The position numbers and the translations under genes were made by a program. A DNA stretch of 64,000 nucleotides from Dechloromonas sp. HYN0024 (GTDB taxonomy: Bacteria > Pseudomonadota > Gammaproteobacteria > Burkholderiales > Rhodocyclaceae). Below are positions 52,437-60,026 of this stretch, one piece after another. How positions within the stretch are numbered: the stretch's first letter is position 1; every line of letters begins with the position of its first letter. The notes beneath the pieces are model-generated. The model ran no database searches and was not told the origin of the DNA. It worked only from the letters and a program-made list of their open reading frames with translations. The DNA lies in NCBI RefSeq assembly GCF_003441615.1, contig NZ_CP031842.1, positions 1,692,501 to 1,756,500 on the forward strand, in the 5' to 3' direction.

Positions 52437-52447
52437 CCGCAGCGAAC

Positions 52448-53470
52448 TCAGTCGCCGCCGTGCGCCGCCTGCCAGTCTGCAATCTCCGGTAGCGCCTCGG
52501 ACGCATCGTCGAGCAGCGCCGCATTGGCCTGCAGCAGCAATTTGCGCTGACGGGCATTGAGCTGGCGGGGGAACACCGGGGTCAAATCGACCACCAGGTC
52601 GCCCGCCGGCTTCTTGCCGCGTCCGGGAAAGCCACGGCCGGCAAGACGTAACTGTTGATGCTTGGCCGGGCCGGCATCGAGACTATGGCTGACCACCCCG
52701 GACAGCGAGGGCAGATCGATATCGCCGCCGCCGATCATGGCTAGGGCGCTGACCGGCATGCTGAAATGAAGATCACGACCTCGCAACTGATAGAGCGGGT
52801 GGGAATGGATGATCACCGTCAGGTAGAGATCACCCGCCTGCAGTTCGTCATCCCCCGGCTCGCCCTGGCCGCTCAGGCGAAGTTCATCACCGGGCAACAT
52901 GCCGTGCGGCACGCGGATCTCAAGGCTGACATCGGCCAGCTCCCGACCACTACCGCCGCAATCGGGGCAGATGCGTTCGGTAAAGAATCCCCGCCCACCG
53001 CAATCGTCGCAGTGCACCAACTTGCGCTTGGCATCATGCACCCGTCCGCTGCCATGGCAGGCACCACAGAAACGCGTTCGCGCCATCCCATGTTCGCCAC
53101 TACCGGCACAGGTCGGGCAGTCCTTGCCGCGCGTGTAGTGGATGGTCTTGCGGCAACCGGCCGCCGCCTCCTCAAGACTGATTTCAAGGTTGAGCCGGAT
53201 ATCGGCCGCCCGGGCGACACTTTCCTCCGGCTCGACCGGGGCGGATGCAGTCTCTTCCGTCTCGCCATCCTCATCGTCCGGCGCATCGACGGCGAGTAGC
53301 TGCTCATAGGCAGCGCTGATTTCCTTGAAACGCTCGGTGGCCTGCGGATGGTCGCTGCGATCTGGGTGCCAGCGCATGGCCAGCCGCCGGTAGACGCGCT
53401 TCAGCTCGGCTGGCGTCGCGCCGGGCGAAATGCCGAGAATTTCATGGGGATCGGAATTGAGTGACGACAT
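52448..53470 (-). CDS. DnaJ-like co-chaperone with acidic linker
   Basis: A 340-residue type I-like J-protein. The J-domain (residues 5-62) keeps HPD at 35-37. The zinc centre has four CxxCxGxG-type pairs: Cys118/121, Cys135/138, Cys154/157 and Cys168/171. The C-terminal substrate-binding domain includes LRLSGQGEPGDDELQAGDLY. The usual Gly/Phe-rich linker is missing, replaced by an acidic stretch (APDDEDGETEETASAPVEPE, residues 63-82). It stands alone, without dnaK or grpE, and converges with the transglutaminase/HET-C gene, so it may be a specialised J-protein rather than the housekeeping DnaJ. Confidence 0.88.
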   Translation of the reverse strand: MSSLNSDPHEILGISPGATPAELKRVYRRLAMRWHPDRSDHPQATERFKEISAAYEQLLAVDAPDDEDGETEETASAPVEPEESVARAADIRLNLEISLEEAAAGCRKTIHYTRGKDCPTCAGSGEHGMARTRFCGACHGSGRVHDAKRKLVHCDDCGGRGFFTERICPDCGGSGRELADVSLEIRVPHGMLPGDELRLSGQGEPGDDELQAGDLYLTVIIHSHPLYQLRGRDLHFSMPVSALAMIGGGDIDLPSLSGVVSHSLDAGPAKHQQLRLAGRGFPGRGKKPAGDLVVDLTPVFPRQLNARQRKLLLQANAALLDDASEALPEIADWQAAHGGD

Positions 53471-53485
53471 GGAGGAACGTGGCGA

Positions 53486-54925
53486 TCAGGTCCGCCCGTA
53501 GGTATCCTCGAAACGCACGATATCGTCCTCGCCGAGATAGCTGCCGGACTGCACCTCGATCATTTCGAGCGGCACGATACCGGGATTTTCCAGGCGGTGT
53601 TTGACGCCCAGGGGGATGTAGGTGGACTGGTTCTCGGAAACGAGGAAGGTTTCTTCTCCTCTCGTCACCCGCGCCGTGCCGCTCACCACGATCCAGTGTT
53701 CGGCCCGGTGGTGGTGCATCTGCAGCGACAGCGTGCCGCCCGGATTGACGCCGATCCGTTTGACCTGAAAGCGCTCGCCAGCATCGACGCCGTCATACCA
53801 GCCCCACGGCCGATACACCTTGCGATGCCATTGCGCCACGCTGCGCTGGTCAGCCTTGAGTCGATCAACAATCTTCTTCACATCCTGCGTGGCATCGTGA
53901 TGGACGACCAGCACTGCATCATCAGTCTCGACCACCACCACATTGCTCAGGCCAACGCAGGCAACCAGACGGCTTTCGGACACCACCAGCGTATCGCGGC
54001 AATTTTCGAGCATGACATCGCCACGCGTCGCGTTGCCCTCACCGCACTTCGGCAGCACCTTCCACAGCGCATCCCAGGCACCCACATCCGACCACCCGGC
54101 GGTCAGCGGAATCACCGCTGCGCTGGGCAAGCCTGCCTCGCCACTGGTCAGGCGCTCCATCACCGCATAGTCGATTGAGTCCGATGGGCAAGCCTTGAAG
54201 GCCTCGACATTCACCCGCACAAAATCGCCATCGGTCTTGCCACCAGCCAAGGCTTGCTGGCACGCTGCCAGAATATCCGGCCGACAAACACCGAGCGCCG
54301 CCAGCCAGACCGATGCCTTGATCACGAAAATGCCGCTGTTCCACAGATAATCGCCAGAATCCAGATAACCTTCAGCCGTCTGGCGGTCCGGTTTTTCAAC
54401 AAAGCGGGCCAAGGCAAAGGCACCCGAACCATCGGCCAGCGCCTGTCCCTGCTGAATATAGCCGTAGCCGGCTTCCGGGCAATCCGGCGTAATACCGAAC
54501 GTCACCGTCACCCCGGTTTCTGCCAGTGCCACGGCCCGCACCACCGCATCGCGAAAGGCCGGCGCATCGGCGATATCGTGATCGGCCGGCATCACCACCA
54601 ACACGGGGTCCTCCCCCTCGCGCACCGCCCACAGGGCGGCCAGGGCGAGTGCCGGGGCCGTGTTTCGGCCAAACGGCTCAAGCAATACGGAACCATGCAG
54701 ACCCAGGGTGCGCACCTGCTCGGCAACCACAAAGCGATGCTCCTCGTTGCATACCAGCAAGGGCCCCGCCATATCAACCAGACCGTCGAGACGCGACAAA
54801 GTCGCCTGCAGCATTGACTGCTCGCCGACTAGCGGCAAGAGCTGCTTCGGATACTTCTCTCGGGAAAGCGGCCACAAACGTGTGCCGGAGCCACCAGAGA
54901 GAACGACAGGGAGAATTTTGCTCAT
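53486..54925 (-). CDS. manC: Mannose-1-phosphate guanylyltransferase / mannose-6-phosphate isomerase
   Basis: Makes GDP-mannose for exopolysaccharide or O-antigen. The 479-residue protein has the nucleotidyltransferase N-terminus LSGGSGTRLWPLSREKYPKQ and FVEKPDRQTAEGYL, and a C-terminal cupin (type II phosphomannose isomerase) with LQMHHHRAEHWIVVSGTARV and ENQSTYIPLGVKHRLENPG. The ATG at 54925 is chosen over a GTG at 54937. It is isolated from other sugar genes. Both activities of the bifunctional family are expected. Confidence 0.94.
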   Translation of the reverse strand: MSKILPVVLSGGSGTRLWPLSREKYPKQLLPLVGEQSMLQATLSRLDGLVDMAGPLLVCNEEHRFVVAEQVRTLGLHGSVLLEPFGRNTAPALALAALWAVREGEDPVLVVMPADHDIADAPAFRDAVVRAVALAETGVTVTFGITPDCPEAGYGYIQQGQALADGSGAFALARFVEKPDRQTAEGYLDSGDYLWNSGIFVIKASVWLAALGVCRPDILAACQQALAGGKTDGDFVRVNVEAFKACPSDSIDYAVMERLTSGEAGLPSAAVIPLTAGWSDVGAWDALWKVLPKCGEGNATRGDVMLENCRDTLVVSESRLVACVGLSNVVVVETDDAVLVVHHDATQDVKKIVDRLKADQRSVAQWHRKVYRPWGWYDGVDAGERFQVKRIGVNPGGTLSLQMHHHRAEHWIVVSGTARVTRGEETFLVSENQSTYIPLGVKHRLENPGIVPLEMIEVQSGSYLGEDDIVRFEDTYGRT

Positions 54926-55054
54926 CAGAATCGACACCAGAAAAAGCAGATCGACGAAGACCGTCCATCAAACCAGTGATTTTACAGCCACCGGGCATTC
55001 CGACGGGCCTTTCATGGCGTCGATAAACCAGCCATTCGCAATACCTGGCACAAC

Positions 55055-55951
55055 TTACCTGCTGCCATAGCGGATCGGGTTCAATTCGCCGATCAGGTCG
55101 GATATCAGCCCGGCGGTCGTTCCGTGGCGGTCGCGATCCGGGTTGTATTCGACGATTTCCAGTGCTTTCAGTCCAGGCAGGCCGCCCAACCGGCGCATCG
55201 CCTCCACGACATCGTATGCAACCAGCCCGTCCGGTTCCGGGCTGCCGACGCCGGGGGCCAGTTGCGGGTCGATGGCATCGAGGTCGAGGGTCACGCCAAA
55301 GCCGGCCGGGGCGCTGCTGACGATGGCAATGGCGTCGTCGAGGCAGGGGGCAAAGCCACGGCGATTTATTTCATCACTATCGATGATGCGCACCTGCATG
55401 CGCTGCAGGAACGCCAGCTCTTCCGGCTCATAGCTGCGCGGCCCGAGCACGACGGTATGAGCGGCGCTCAGCTGAGAACCTTCGATGCCGATATTGAGCA
55501 GGCGCTTGTCGCCCCGCCCGAGCAGGCAGGCCAGCGGCATGCCGTGGATGGCCCCGGAGTAACTCGACTCCGGCGTATGACTGTCAAGATGGGCATCGAT
55601 CCAGAGGAGGCCGACCGGCCCCGCCTGGGCTCGCGCAACGCCGCTCCAGGTACCGATGGCCACCGAATGATCGCCGCCGATGACCACCGGAAACTCGTTG
55701 GCACCGATGGCCAGAGCCACTTCATCAGCGAGATTGCGGCACAGTTCGGCCACCCGTCCGGTGAGCGAGGCACCGTCGCTATCCGGGGCAAACAGGGTCT
55801 TGCCCCAGTCAAGCATGGGGTGATGCTCAAGTTCATGCCAGGCTTGCGAATGGTGAAAGGCAACCGGTCCGTCCTCGCAGGCGCGGTCCTGGGCGCCGAT
55901 GCCGCTGGCAGCACCGATGATGCGAAGGCGGGCCGGATGGCTTTTCTTCAT
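55055..55951 (-). CDS. rocF: Arginase family hydrolase (arginase)
   Basis: Manganese enzyme hydrolysing arginine to ornithine and urea. The 298-residue protein has the three ureohydrolase signatures: FPVVIGGDHSVAIGTWSG near residue 85, LLWIDAHLDSHTPESSYSGAIHGMPL near 115, and TLDLDAIDPQLAPGVGSPEPDGL near 225, retaining the His and Asp metal ligands. The Ser-rich HTPESSYSGAIHG loop is arginase-like rather than agmatinase-like, though agmatinase or formiminoglutamase remains possible. It overlaps yceH by 4 bases (ATGA). Confidence 0.88.
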   Translation of the reverse strand: MKKSHPARLRIIGAASGIGAQDRACEDGPVAFHHSQAWHELEHHPMLDWGKTLFAPDSDGASLTGRVAELCRNLADEVALAIGANEFPVVIGGDHSVAIGTWSGVARAQAGPVGLLWIDAHLDSHTPESSYSGAIHGMPLACLLGRGDKRLLNIGIEGSQLSAAHTVVLGPRSYEPEELAFLQRMQVRIIDSDEINRRGFAPCLDDAIAIVSSAPAGFGVTLDLDAIDPQLAPGVGSPEPDGLVAYDVVEAMRRLGGLPGLKALEIVEYNPDRDRHGTTAGLISDLIGELNPIRYGSR

Positions 55952-56586
55952 GCGCCGATGGCCGACAGCCGGGCGCGCAGGTCAGCCAGTTCGGTTTCGA
56001 GAATACTGACCCGAGCCTTGAGGTCATCGATTTCCTGGCTGGCTGGTTGATTCGTCCTGGCCGGGGTGGCCATGTCAATGTCCGGCTGGCCGCTCAGCAG
56101 ATGCGCCCAGCGGTTCTCGCGCGAGCCCGGCAGGCGCGGTAATTCGACCACGAGGGCGCCGGCCTCGCGGCTGGCCAGTTCTTCGAGAAAGGCTTCAACC
56201 GATGAAATGTCAGCAAATTTATGCAGCCGTTCGCAGTTGAGGCGCAACTCGCCAGCCGTCTGCGGGCCGCGCAGCATGAGCACGGTGAGCAAGGCCGAGG
56301 CTTGAGACGGGATGCCGAGAATTTTCTCAAGCCGATGCTCGAAGCGGCTGACCCGGCTGCCGCTAATTTCATTGATCAGCCAGAGTCCCTTGAGGACATC
56401 AATGGCCTGGACAACATCGCTCTCGCTGGCCTCGATGACCGGGTTTCGACTCGTCTTCTGGTTGCAACCGGCGAGCAGGGCATTGACCGAGAGCGGATAG
56501 GTGTCGGGTACAGTCCGCTGCTTTTCGACGAGCGTACCGAGGACGCGGGTTTCAAGCAGGGAGAGCGGCGGTAAGGGGTTGGTCAT
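55948..56586 (-). CDS. yceH: YceH family protein (DUF480)
   Basis: A 212-residue protein close to E. coli YceH (215). It starts LSLLETRVLGTLVEKQRTVPDTYPLSVNAL and has NQKTSRNPVIEASESDVVQAI and VLMLRGPQTAGELRLNCERL, two winged-helix-like repeats, ending in a predicted coiled coil (residues about 185-210). Molecular function is unknown. It is translated immediately ahead of arginase, overlapping by 4 bases, and lies 18 bases after the exonuclease gene. Confidence 0.9.
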   Translation of the reverse strand: MTNPLPPLSLLETRVLGTLVEKQRTVPDTYPLSVNALLAGCNQKTSRNPVIEASESDVVQAIDVLKGLWLINEISGSRVSRFEHRLEKILGIPSQASALLTVLMLRGPQTAGELRLNCERLHKFADISSVEAFLEELASREAGALVVELPRLPGSRENRWAHLLSGQPDIDMATPARTNQPASQEIDDLKARVSILETELADLRARLSAIGA

Positions 56587-56604
56587 GATGGTTTTTCCTA
56601 AGCG

Positions 56605-57243
56605 TCAATCGGGTTCAATCGCCTGATCCAACCGGGCCAGTCGGTCGGGATCGCGCAGCCAGGCGCGATAGATGTGCAAGGCGACATGGGCATCATTGGC
56701 CGCATAGAGCAACTGGCGCTCGTTAAGACGGGCGCTGGCCCAGTTGCTGGTGCCGACCTTTTTCGATTTCTGGAATTTTTGGCCGAAGTAATGGGCAACC
56801 GCCACTTTGGCCCCGACCGTGCCACGATGCCCCGGTCCGCGCAGTACTTCGCCAAGATCGAGAACATTGTTGAGTTCGATGCCCAAGCGCGTGCGCAATG
56901 CACTGCGGTCGTTGCCCAAACCGAAGCCGACCTTGAGCACGTGGGGCGCGGCGAGTATCTGGCGGAGTATGTCGTGATTGGCGGCGAAGACGACCGGAAA
57001 GAGATAGACATGGTCATCGGTCGCCAGTTGAACCAGATGCGGCCCGGTTGAAATCTCGCCTTTCAGGAAGGTCGGCTTCGATTCGGTGTCGAATCCGATG
57101 GCCGGTGCGGCAAGCAATGCCGTGCTGGCCTGCGCAGCCAGGGCGGCATCGTTGACCAGGCTGATGCGGTCCATCGCCACTCCGGCGTAGATCGGCAGAT
57201 CGCTTTCGGCCAGCGCCCGGCGACTGAATGTGACGTCGCTCAT
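56605..57243 (-). CDS. DEDD-type 3'-5' exonuclease (RNase D-like domain)
   Basis: A 212-residue single-domain exonuclease. The catalytic set is visible: Asp-Glu in IGFDTESKPTF, an Asp in GFGLGNDRSALRT (Exo II) and the Tyr-x3-Asp of YAANDAHVALHIYRAW (Exo III). This fits the DNA_pol_A_exo1 family and lacks the HRDC domains of full-length RNase D, so it may act on DNA or on tRNA ends. The ATG at 57243 follows GAGGGAAGGGGC, a strong ribosome-binding site; 33 in-frame codons upstream are rejected. It is divergent from the gene at 57309. Confidence 0.85.
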   Translation of the reverse strand: MSDVTFSRRALAESDLPIYAGVAMDRISLVNDAALAAQASTALLAAPAIGFDTESKPTFLKGEISTGPHLVQLATDDHVYLFPVVFAANHDILRQILAAPHVLKVGFGLGNDRSALRTRLGIELNNVLDLGEVLRGPGHRGTVGAKVAVAHYFGQKFQKSKKVGTSNWASARLNERQLLYAANDAHVALHIYRAWLRDPDRLARLDQAIEPD

Positions 57244-57308
57244 GCCCCTTCCCTCCTCATTCCCGGCTGCATCCATGTATCCTTGATGTTTTATCCAGTC
57301 GCAAGTGT

Positions 57309-57563
57309 ATGGGATCACGCTGGCTCTCGGGCCTTTTCTCACCGATCAGGGCGCTCTTTTTCAGTCGCCCTGCCCCGCTCTCGGACTACGCACGGGCCCG
57401 CCAGCTGATGGCTGCGGTCGACCGTGGCGGCATCCCGCTCAATCCGGCAAAGGTCAATGCCATCGCCCGCGACCTCGGCCTGGAAGTGCCCCGGCAGGCG
57501 CCGGTCGAAGCCACTCTCGAACGCATCCGCCTGGCCCTCACACGGGCTCCCGAGCATGACTAA
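57309..57563 (+). CDS. Small conserved-looking hypothetical protein
   Basis: 84 residues, rather basic, with a short hydrophobic start (LSGLFSPIRALFF) and an amphipathic body (RARQLMAAVDRGGIPLNPAKVNAIARDL). No domain is recognised. It overlaps the next gene, a GIY-YIG protein, by 8 bases, and it is divergent from the exonuclease gene with a 65-base gap. The overlap supports it being real; the start is uncertain because the preceding ribosome-binding site is weak. Confidence 0.55.
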   Translation: MGSRWLSGLFSPIRALFFSRPAPLSDYARARQLMAAVDRGGIPLNPAKVNAIARDLGLEVPRQAPVEATLERIRLALTRAPEHD

Positions 57564-57831
57564 GCCCTGGTTCCTGTACCTGATCGAGTGCACCGACGGC
57601 AGTATCTACACCGGCATCGCCGTCGATGTTGCAGGCCGCTATGCCGCCCACTGCGAGGGGACCGGTGCCCGCTATACGCGCTCGCACCCTCCGCTCCGGC
57701 TGCTGGGCTACGAAGCCCACCCGGATCGCTCATCCGCCTCGAAGGCTGAATACCGGATCAAGCAGTTATCGCCGGGCGAAAAGCGATGCTACGCCGCTTC
57801 ACTCACACCGCTCCCGGTGGAGCGCGCCTAA
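57556..57831 (+). CDS. GIY-YIG domain protein (YhbQ-like)
   Basis: A 91-residue GIY-YIG nuclease-fold protein. The core motif reads LYLIECTDGSIYTGIAVDVAGR, then AHCEGTGARYTRSHPPLRLL and SSASKAEYRIKQLSPGEK, as in the YhbQ/UPF0213 family. Members are predicted endonucleases related to the UvrC N-terminus; activity in this subfamily is poorly known. It overlaps the 84-residue gene upstream by 8 bases. Confidence 0.85.
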   Translation: MTKPWFLYLIECTDGSIYTGIAVDVAGRYAAHCEGTGARYTRSHPPLRLLGYEAHPDRSSASKAEYRIKQLSPGEKRCYAASLTPLPVERA

Positions 57832-57895
57832 CGCTACCTACTGGCGACGGTCCAATCAAACCAGCGTCAAACCACGGTTTGCGGAAAACCGGAAT

Positions 57896-58258
57896 TTACC
57901 GGGTATTGGGCGGCGTCGCCGATTGCCCGGTTGAGGCGGGTGATAACGGCGTCGGGGCCGGCCATGACGGCGGAGGGCTGGCGTAATCCGGGAGAATTGC
58001 CGGCCCTGGTGCGGCGGCCCGCGCCCTGGCATTTTCGGCGGCCTGCGTCGCAGCGTAAGCCTTTTGTCTTTCAAGCTCTCTCCGGGCAGCATCCGGATCC
58101 GAGATCGACTCACTCGGGCTGACTTTCTCGATGGTCGCCCCCTTGTCGCAAGGGATATCGGAATAGACAATCTCCCCGCTGCGCGTATGGCAGGTGAACA
58201 CGGCAGCGTGGGATGGATTGGCACAAAGCAGCAATACGAAAAGGATAGGGTAGCGCAT
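57896..58258 (-). CDS. Secreted DUF4124-type protein
   Basis: A 120-residue precursor with a clear signal peptide (RYPILFVLLLCANPSHA, cleavage after SHA). The mature N-terminus AVFTCHTRSGEIVYSDIPCDKGA fits the DUF4124 domain with its two cysteines, likely disulfide-bonded in the periplasm. The central part is charged and helical, the C-terminal 35 residues are Pro/Ser-rich. Function unknown. Confidence 0.8.
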   Translation of the reverse strand: MRYPILFVLLLCANPSHAAVFTCHTRSGEIVYSDIPCDKGATIEKVSPSESISDPDAARRELERQKAYAATQAAENARARAAAPGPAILPDYASPPPSWPAPTPLSPASTGQSATPPNTR

Positions 58259-58476
58259 GGTTATCTCCTTTCGAACCCATACAATCTACGCCCCAAACGA
58301 TGCGGCTACAAGGTGCCGCATGGCATCAATTTCTCCTCGGGATCGGATCGCAGTTGTGGCCCCGGATTAGTCACCGGCCAGCCTGACACCAAGGTGGTAA
58401 CGCCGGAAAAATGACTTCCCGCCCCGGCCATCCAGAACGGTCAATTACATTGAGCTCAGGAAATCTGAGTCCAGCA
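58259..58476. other. Intergenic region, nothing recognised
   Basis: 218 bases between two minus-strand genes for secreted proteins. I see no tRNA, clear terminator or ORF with coding character. Confidence 0.5.
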
Positions 58477-59532
58477 TCATCCCCCGATGATCAAAGCATC
58501 GGGAACCGCAATGGATTCCTGATCACCAATCCGGATACTGGTCACATCCCCCTGACGTTTCGAGGAAACGGCTTCGGGCGCATCCGATGAAACCGGCAGG
58601 CCCTTGATAAAGAGGATGCGCCGGATCGGCGTCAGCGCCCCGGCCGGCCAGCGGACTTCGAGGGTGGCGTCACCATCGAAACTCCGCCGAATGACCATTG
58701 CCTCGCACCGCTGGCTGAGTGCCGGGGCATCATAGGCACAGGCGACTGTCGCCGAGGCGTGATAGGGCGTTCCGGCAATCACGGCATCACGATGCGCCGC
58801 CACAGCCACCAGTGGCTCACCAGATAGCTTGATGTGGAGGGTATAGCGGCTCGATTCGTTACGTCGGGCTGCTGCACGCATCAGATAAGTCCGGACGGTA
58901 TAACGCCCATCGGATGGCAGCTGACGGACAAACTGGTTGCCCGACGAGCTGCCAACAAACATCGAAACCTCGGAACCCGGCGGATTGACATTGAAATAAT
59001 GCTGCCGATTGCTGCCACCCAAGGCGATATCGAGCGTCTGGCCGGCATACCCCTGGAACTGGTAATCAACGTATTGGCGACCCTGCAGGCGCCCCTTGAT
59101 CACCCTGGCCCCGGCTTTTCCGGAAAAGTTGATCAGCTCGATCCGCTGGTCAGGCTGACTCGGCTCGACACAGGCAGCCTCGGCCAGAAAATGTCCTTCT
59201 ACCCAACCGCTGCCAGCCGGATGGGCAATCTTGCACCAGCGGGGATTGGCCAATTGTCGCTTTTGTTGCTCGGCTTCTGACAGCGTGCTGAATTCCTGCA
59301 AACTCAGCCCCCCCTGACAGCCCAGGTTGCGCAAACAGTGCGCCTGGGGTGGAAGACTGGCTACCCGCGCGCCGTGCGAAGTGGGTTCTGCACGCAGAAC
59401 AAGTTCCCCATCGCTGGCGATACCAGTCACCCGGTAATAATCGGGACCGTCTGCACTGGCCTGAACCACCCCGCTCAGGGCGAGACTGACAACCCACGAC
59501 AGAATCCGAAGGGAACAATTTTCTCTAGACAT
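58477..59532 (-). CDS. Secreted protein with PliG-like (g-type lysozyme inhibitor) domain
   Basis: A 351-residue precursor with a signal peptide (ILSWVVSLALSGVVQASA, about residues 9-26). Residues 30-125 include an SH3-like segment (DGELVLRAEPTSHGARVASL) with several cysteines. Residues about 140-240 (QYVDYQFQGYAGQTLDIAL, FVGSSSGNQFVRQLPSDGRY, RTYLMRAAARRNESSRYTLH) strongly resemble PliG, the periplasmic inhibitor of animal g-type lysozyme, including its MRxAARRNE stretch. The C-terminal 100 residues form a beta-rich domain of unknown role. Lysozyme inhibition is inferred from similarity recalled from PliG, not tested. Confidence 0.78.
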   Translation of the reverse strand: MSRENCSLRILSWVVSLALSGVVQASADGPDYYRVTGIASDGELVLRAEPTSHGARVASLPPQAHCLRNLGCQGGLSLQEFSTLSEAEQQKRQLANPRWCKIAHPAGSGWVEGHFLAEAACVEPSQPDQRIELINFSGKAGARVIKGRLQGRQYVDYQFQGYAGQTLDIALGGSNRQHYFNVNPPGSEVSMFVGSSSGNQFVRQLPSDGRYTVRTYLMRAAARRNESSRYTLHIKLSGEPLVAVAAHRDAVIAGTPYHASATVACAYDAPALSQRCEAMVIRRSFDGDATLEVRWPAGALTPIRRILFIKGLPVSSDAPEAVSSKRQGDVTSIRIGDQESIAVPDALIIGG

Positions 59533-59673
59533 GGCCTATCCGGGAAACGATTATTCATGCATCTGTCGGCACATTGTATCGGCCAAGCCGCATTGAGCGG
59601 ATAGTTTTCGCCTTGGCGATAAACGCCCCGGCAACTTAAGGACATCGTCAACGGAGAATGTTTCGCGGCGCGC
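59533..59673. other. Intergenic region, nothing recognised
   Basis: Between the PliG-like gene and the possible small ORF; no clear promoter or RNA seen. Confidence 0.4.
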
Positions 59674-59793
59674 TCAGCAGAAAGCCATGGCCAGTAGCGC
59701 CGGATCATCAATCAGGTTAAGCAGCGCATAGGCCGCCAGACGATTGGCAAAACTCCAGATCTGCATTGAAAAATCGGCGATTGCCTCAAGCAT
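59674..59793 (-). CDS. Possible 39-residue hydrophobic small protein
   Basis: Minus-strand reading from the ATG at 59793 gives MLEAIADFSMQIWSFANRL, then AAYALLNLIDDPALLAMAFC and a stop. The composition is hydrophobic and amphipathic, as in small membrane-associated proteins, but codon evidence on 39 codons is weak. An AGGT lies about 10 bases upstream as a possible ribosome-binding site. It sits in a 344-base gap with no other gene. Treat as unproven. Confidence 0.3.
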   Translation of the reverse strand: MLEAIADFSMQIWSFANRLAAYALLNLIDDPALLAMAFC

Positions 59794-59827
59794 CTAGTAA
59801 GTGACCTGCGCAGTATTGGAGGGCAAC

Positions 59828-59851
59828 AAAAAAGCGCCCCGAAAGGCGCTT
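59828..59851 (-). terminator. Intrinsic terminator of the tRNA-Ser gene
   Basis: On the minus strand AAGCGCC/GGCGCTT closes a six-base loop and runs into TTTTTTG. It lies about 25 bases past the tRNA 3' end. Confidence 0.85.
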
Positions 59852-59876
59852 GTTTGCATTACCGAAGTTGTAGGAT

Positions 59877-59969
59877 TGGCGGACACGCAGGGATTCGAAC
59901 CCTGGATCCAGGTTTTGCCCGGATGCACCCTTAGCAGGGGTGTGCCTTCGACCACTCGGCCACGTATCC
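59877..59969 (-). tRNA. serT(GCT): tRNA-Ser (anticodon GCT)
   Basis: 93 bases including encoded CCA. Acceptor pairing GGATACG/CGTGTCC with discriminator G, D-arm GGCCGAGTGGTCGAAGGC, anticodon stem CACCC/GGGTG with loop CTGCTAA (anticodon GCT, reading AGC/AGU), a long variable arm typical of class II serine tRNAs, and T-arm CAGGGTTCGAATCCCTG. The terminator follows at 59828-59851. Confidence 0.96.
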
Positions 59970-60026
59970 AGTCCTGCTACAACAACGAGGCGCGGATGAT
60001 ATAGCCTCCGCGCCTTTTGGTCAAAC

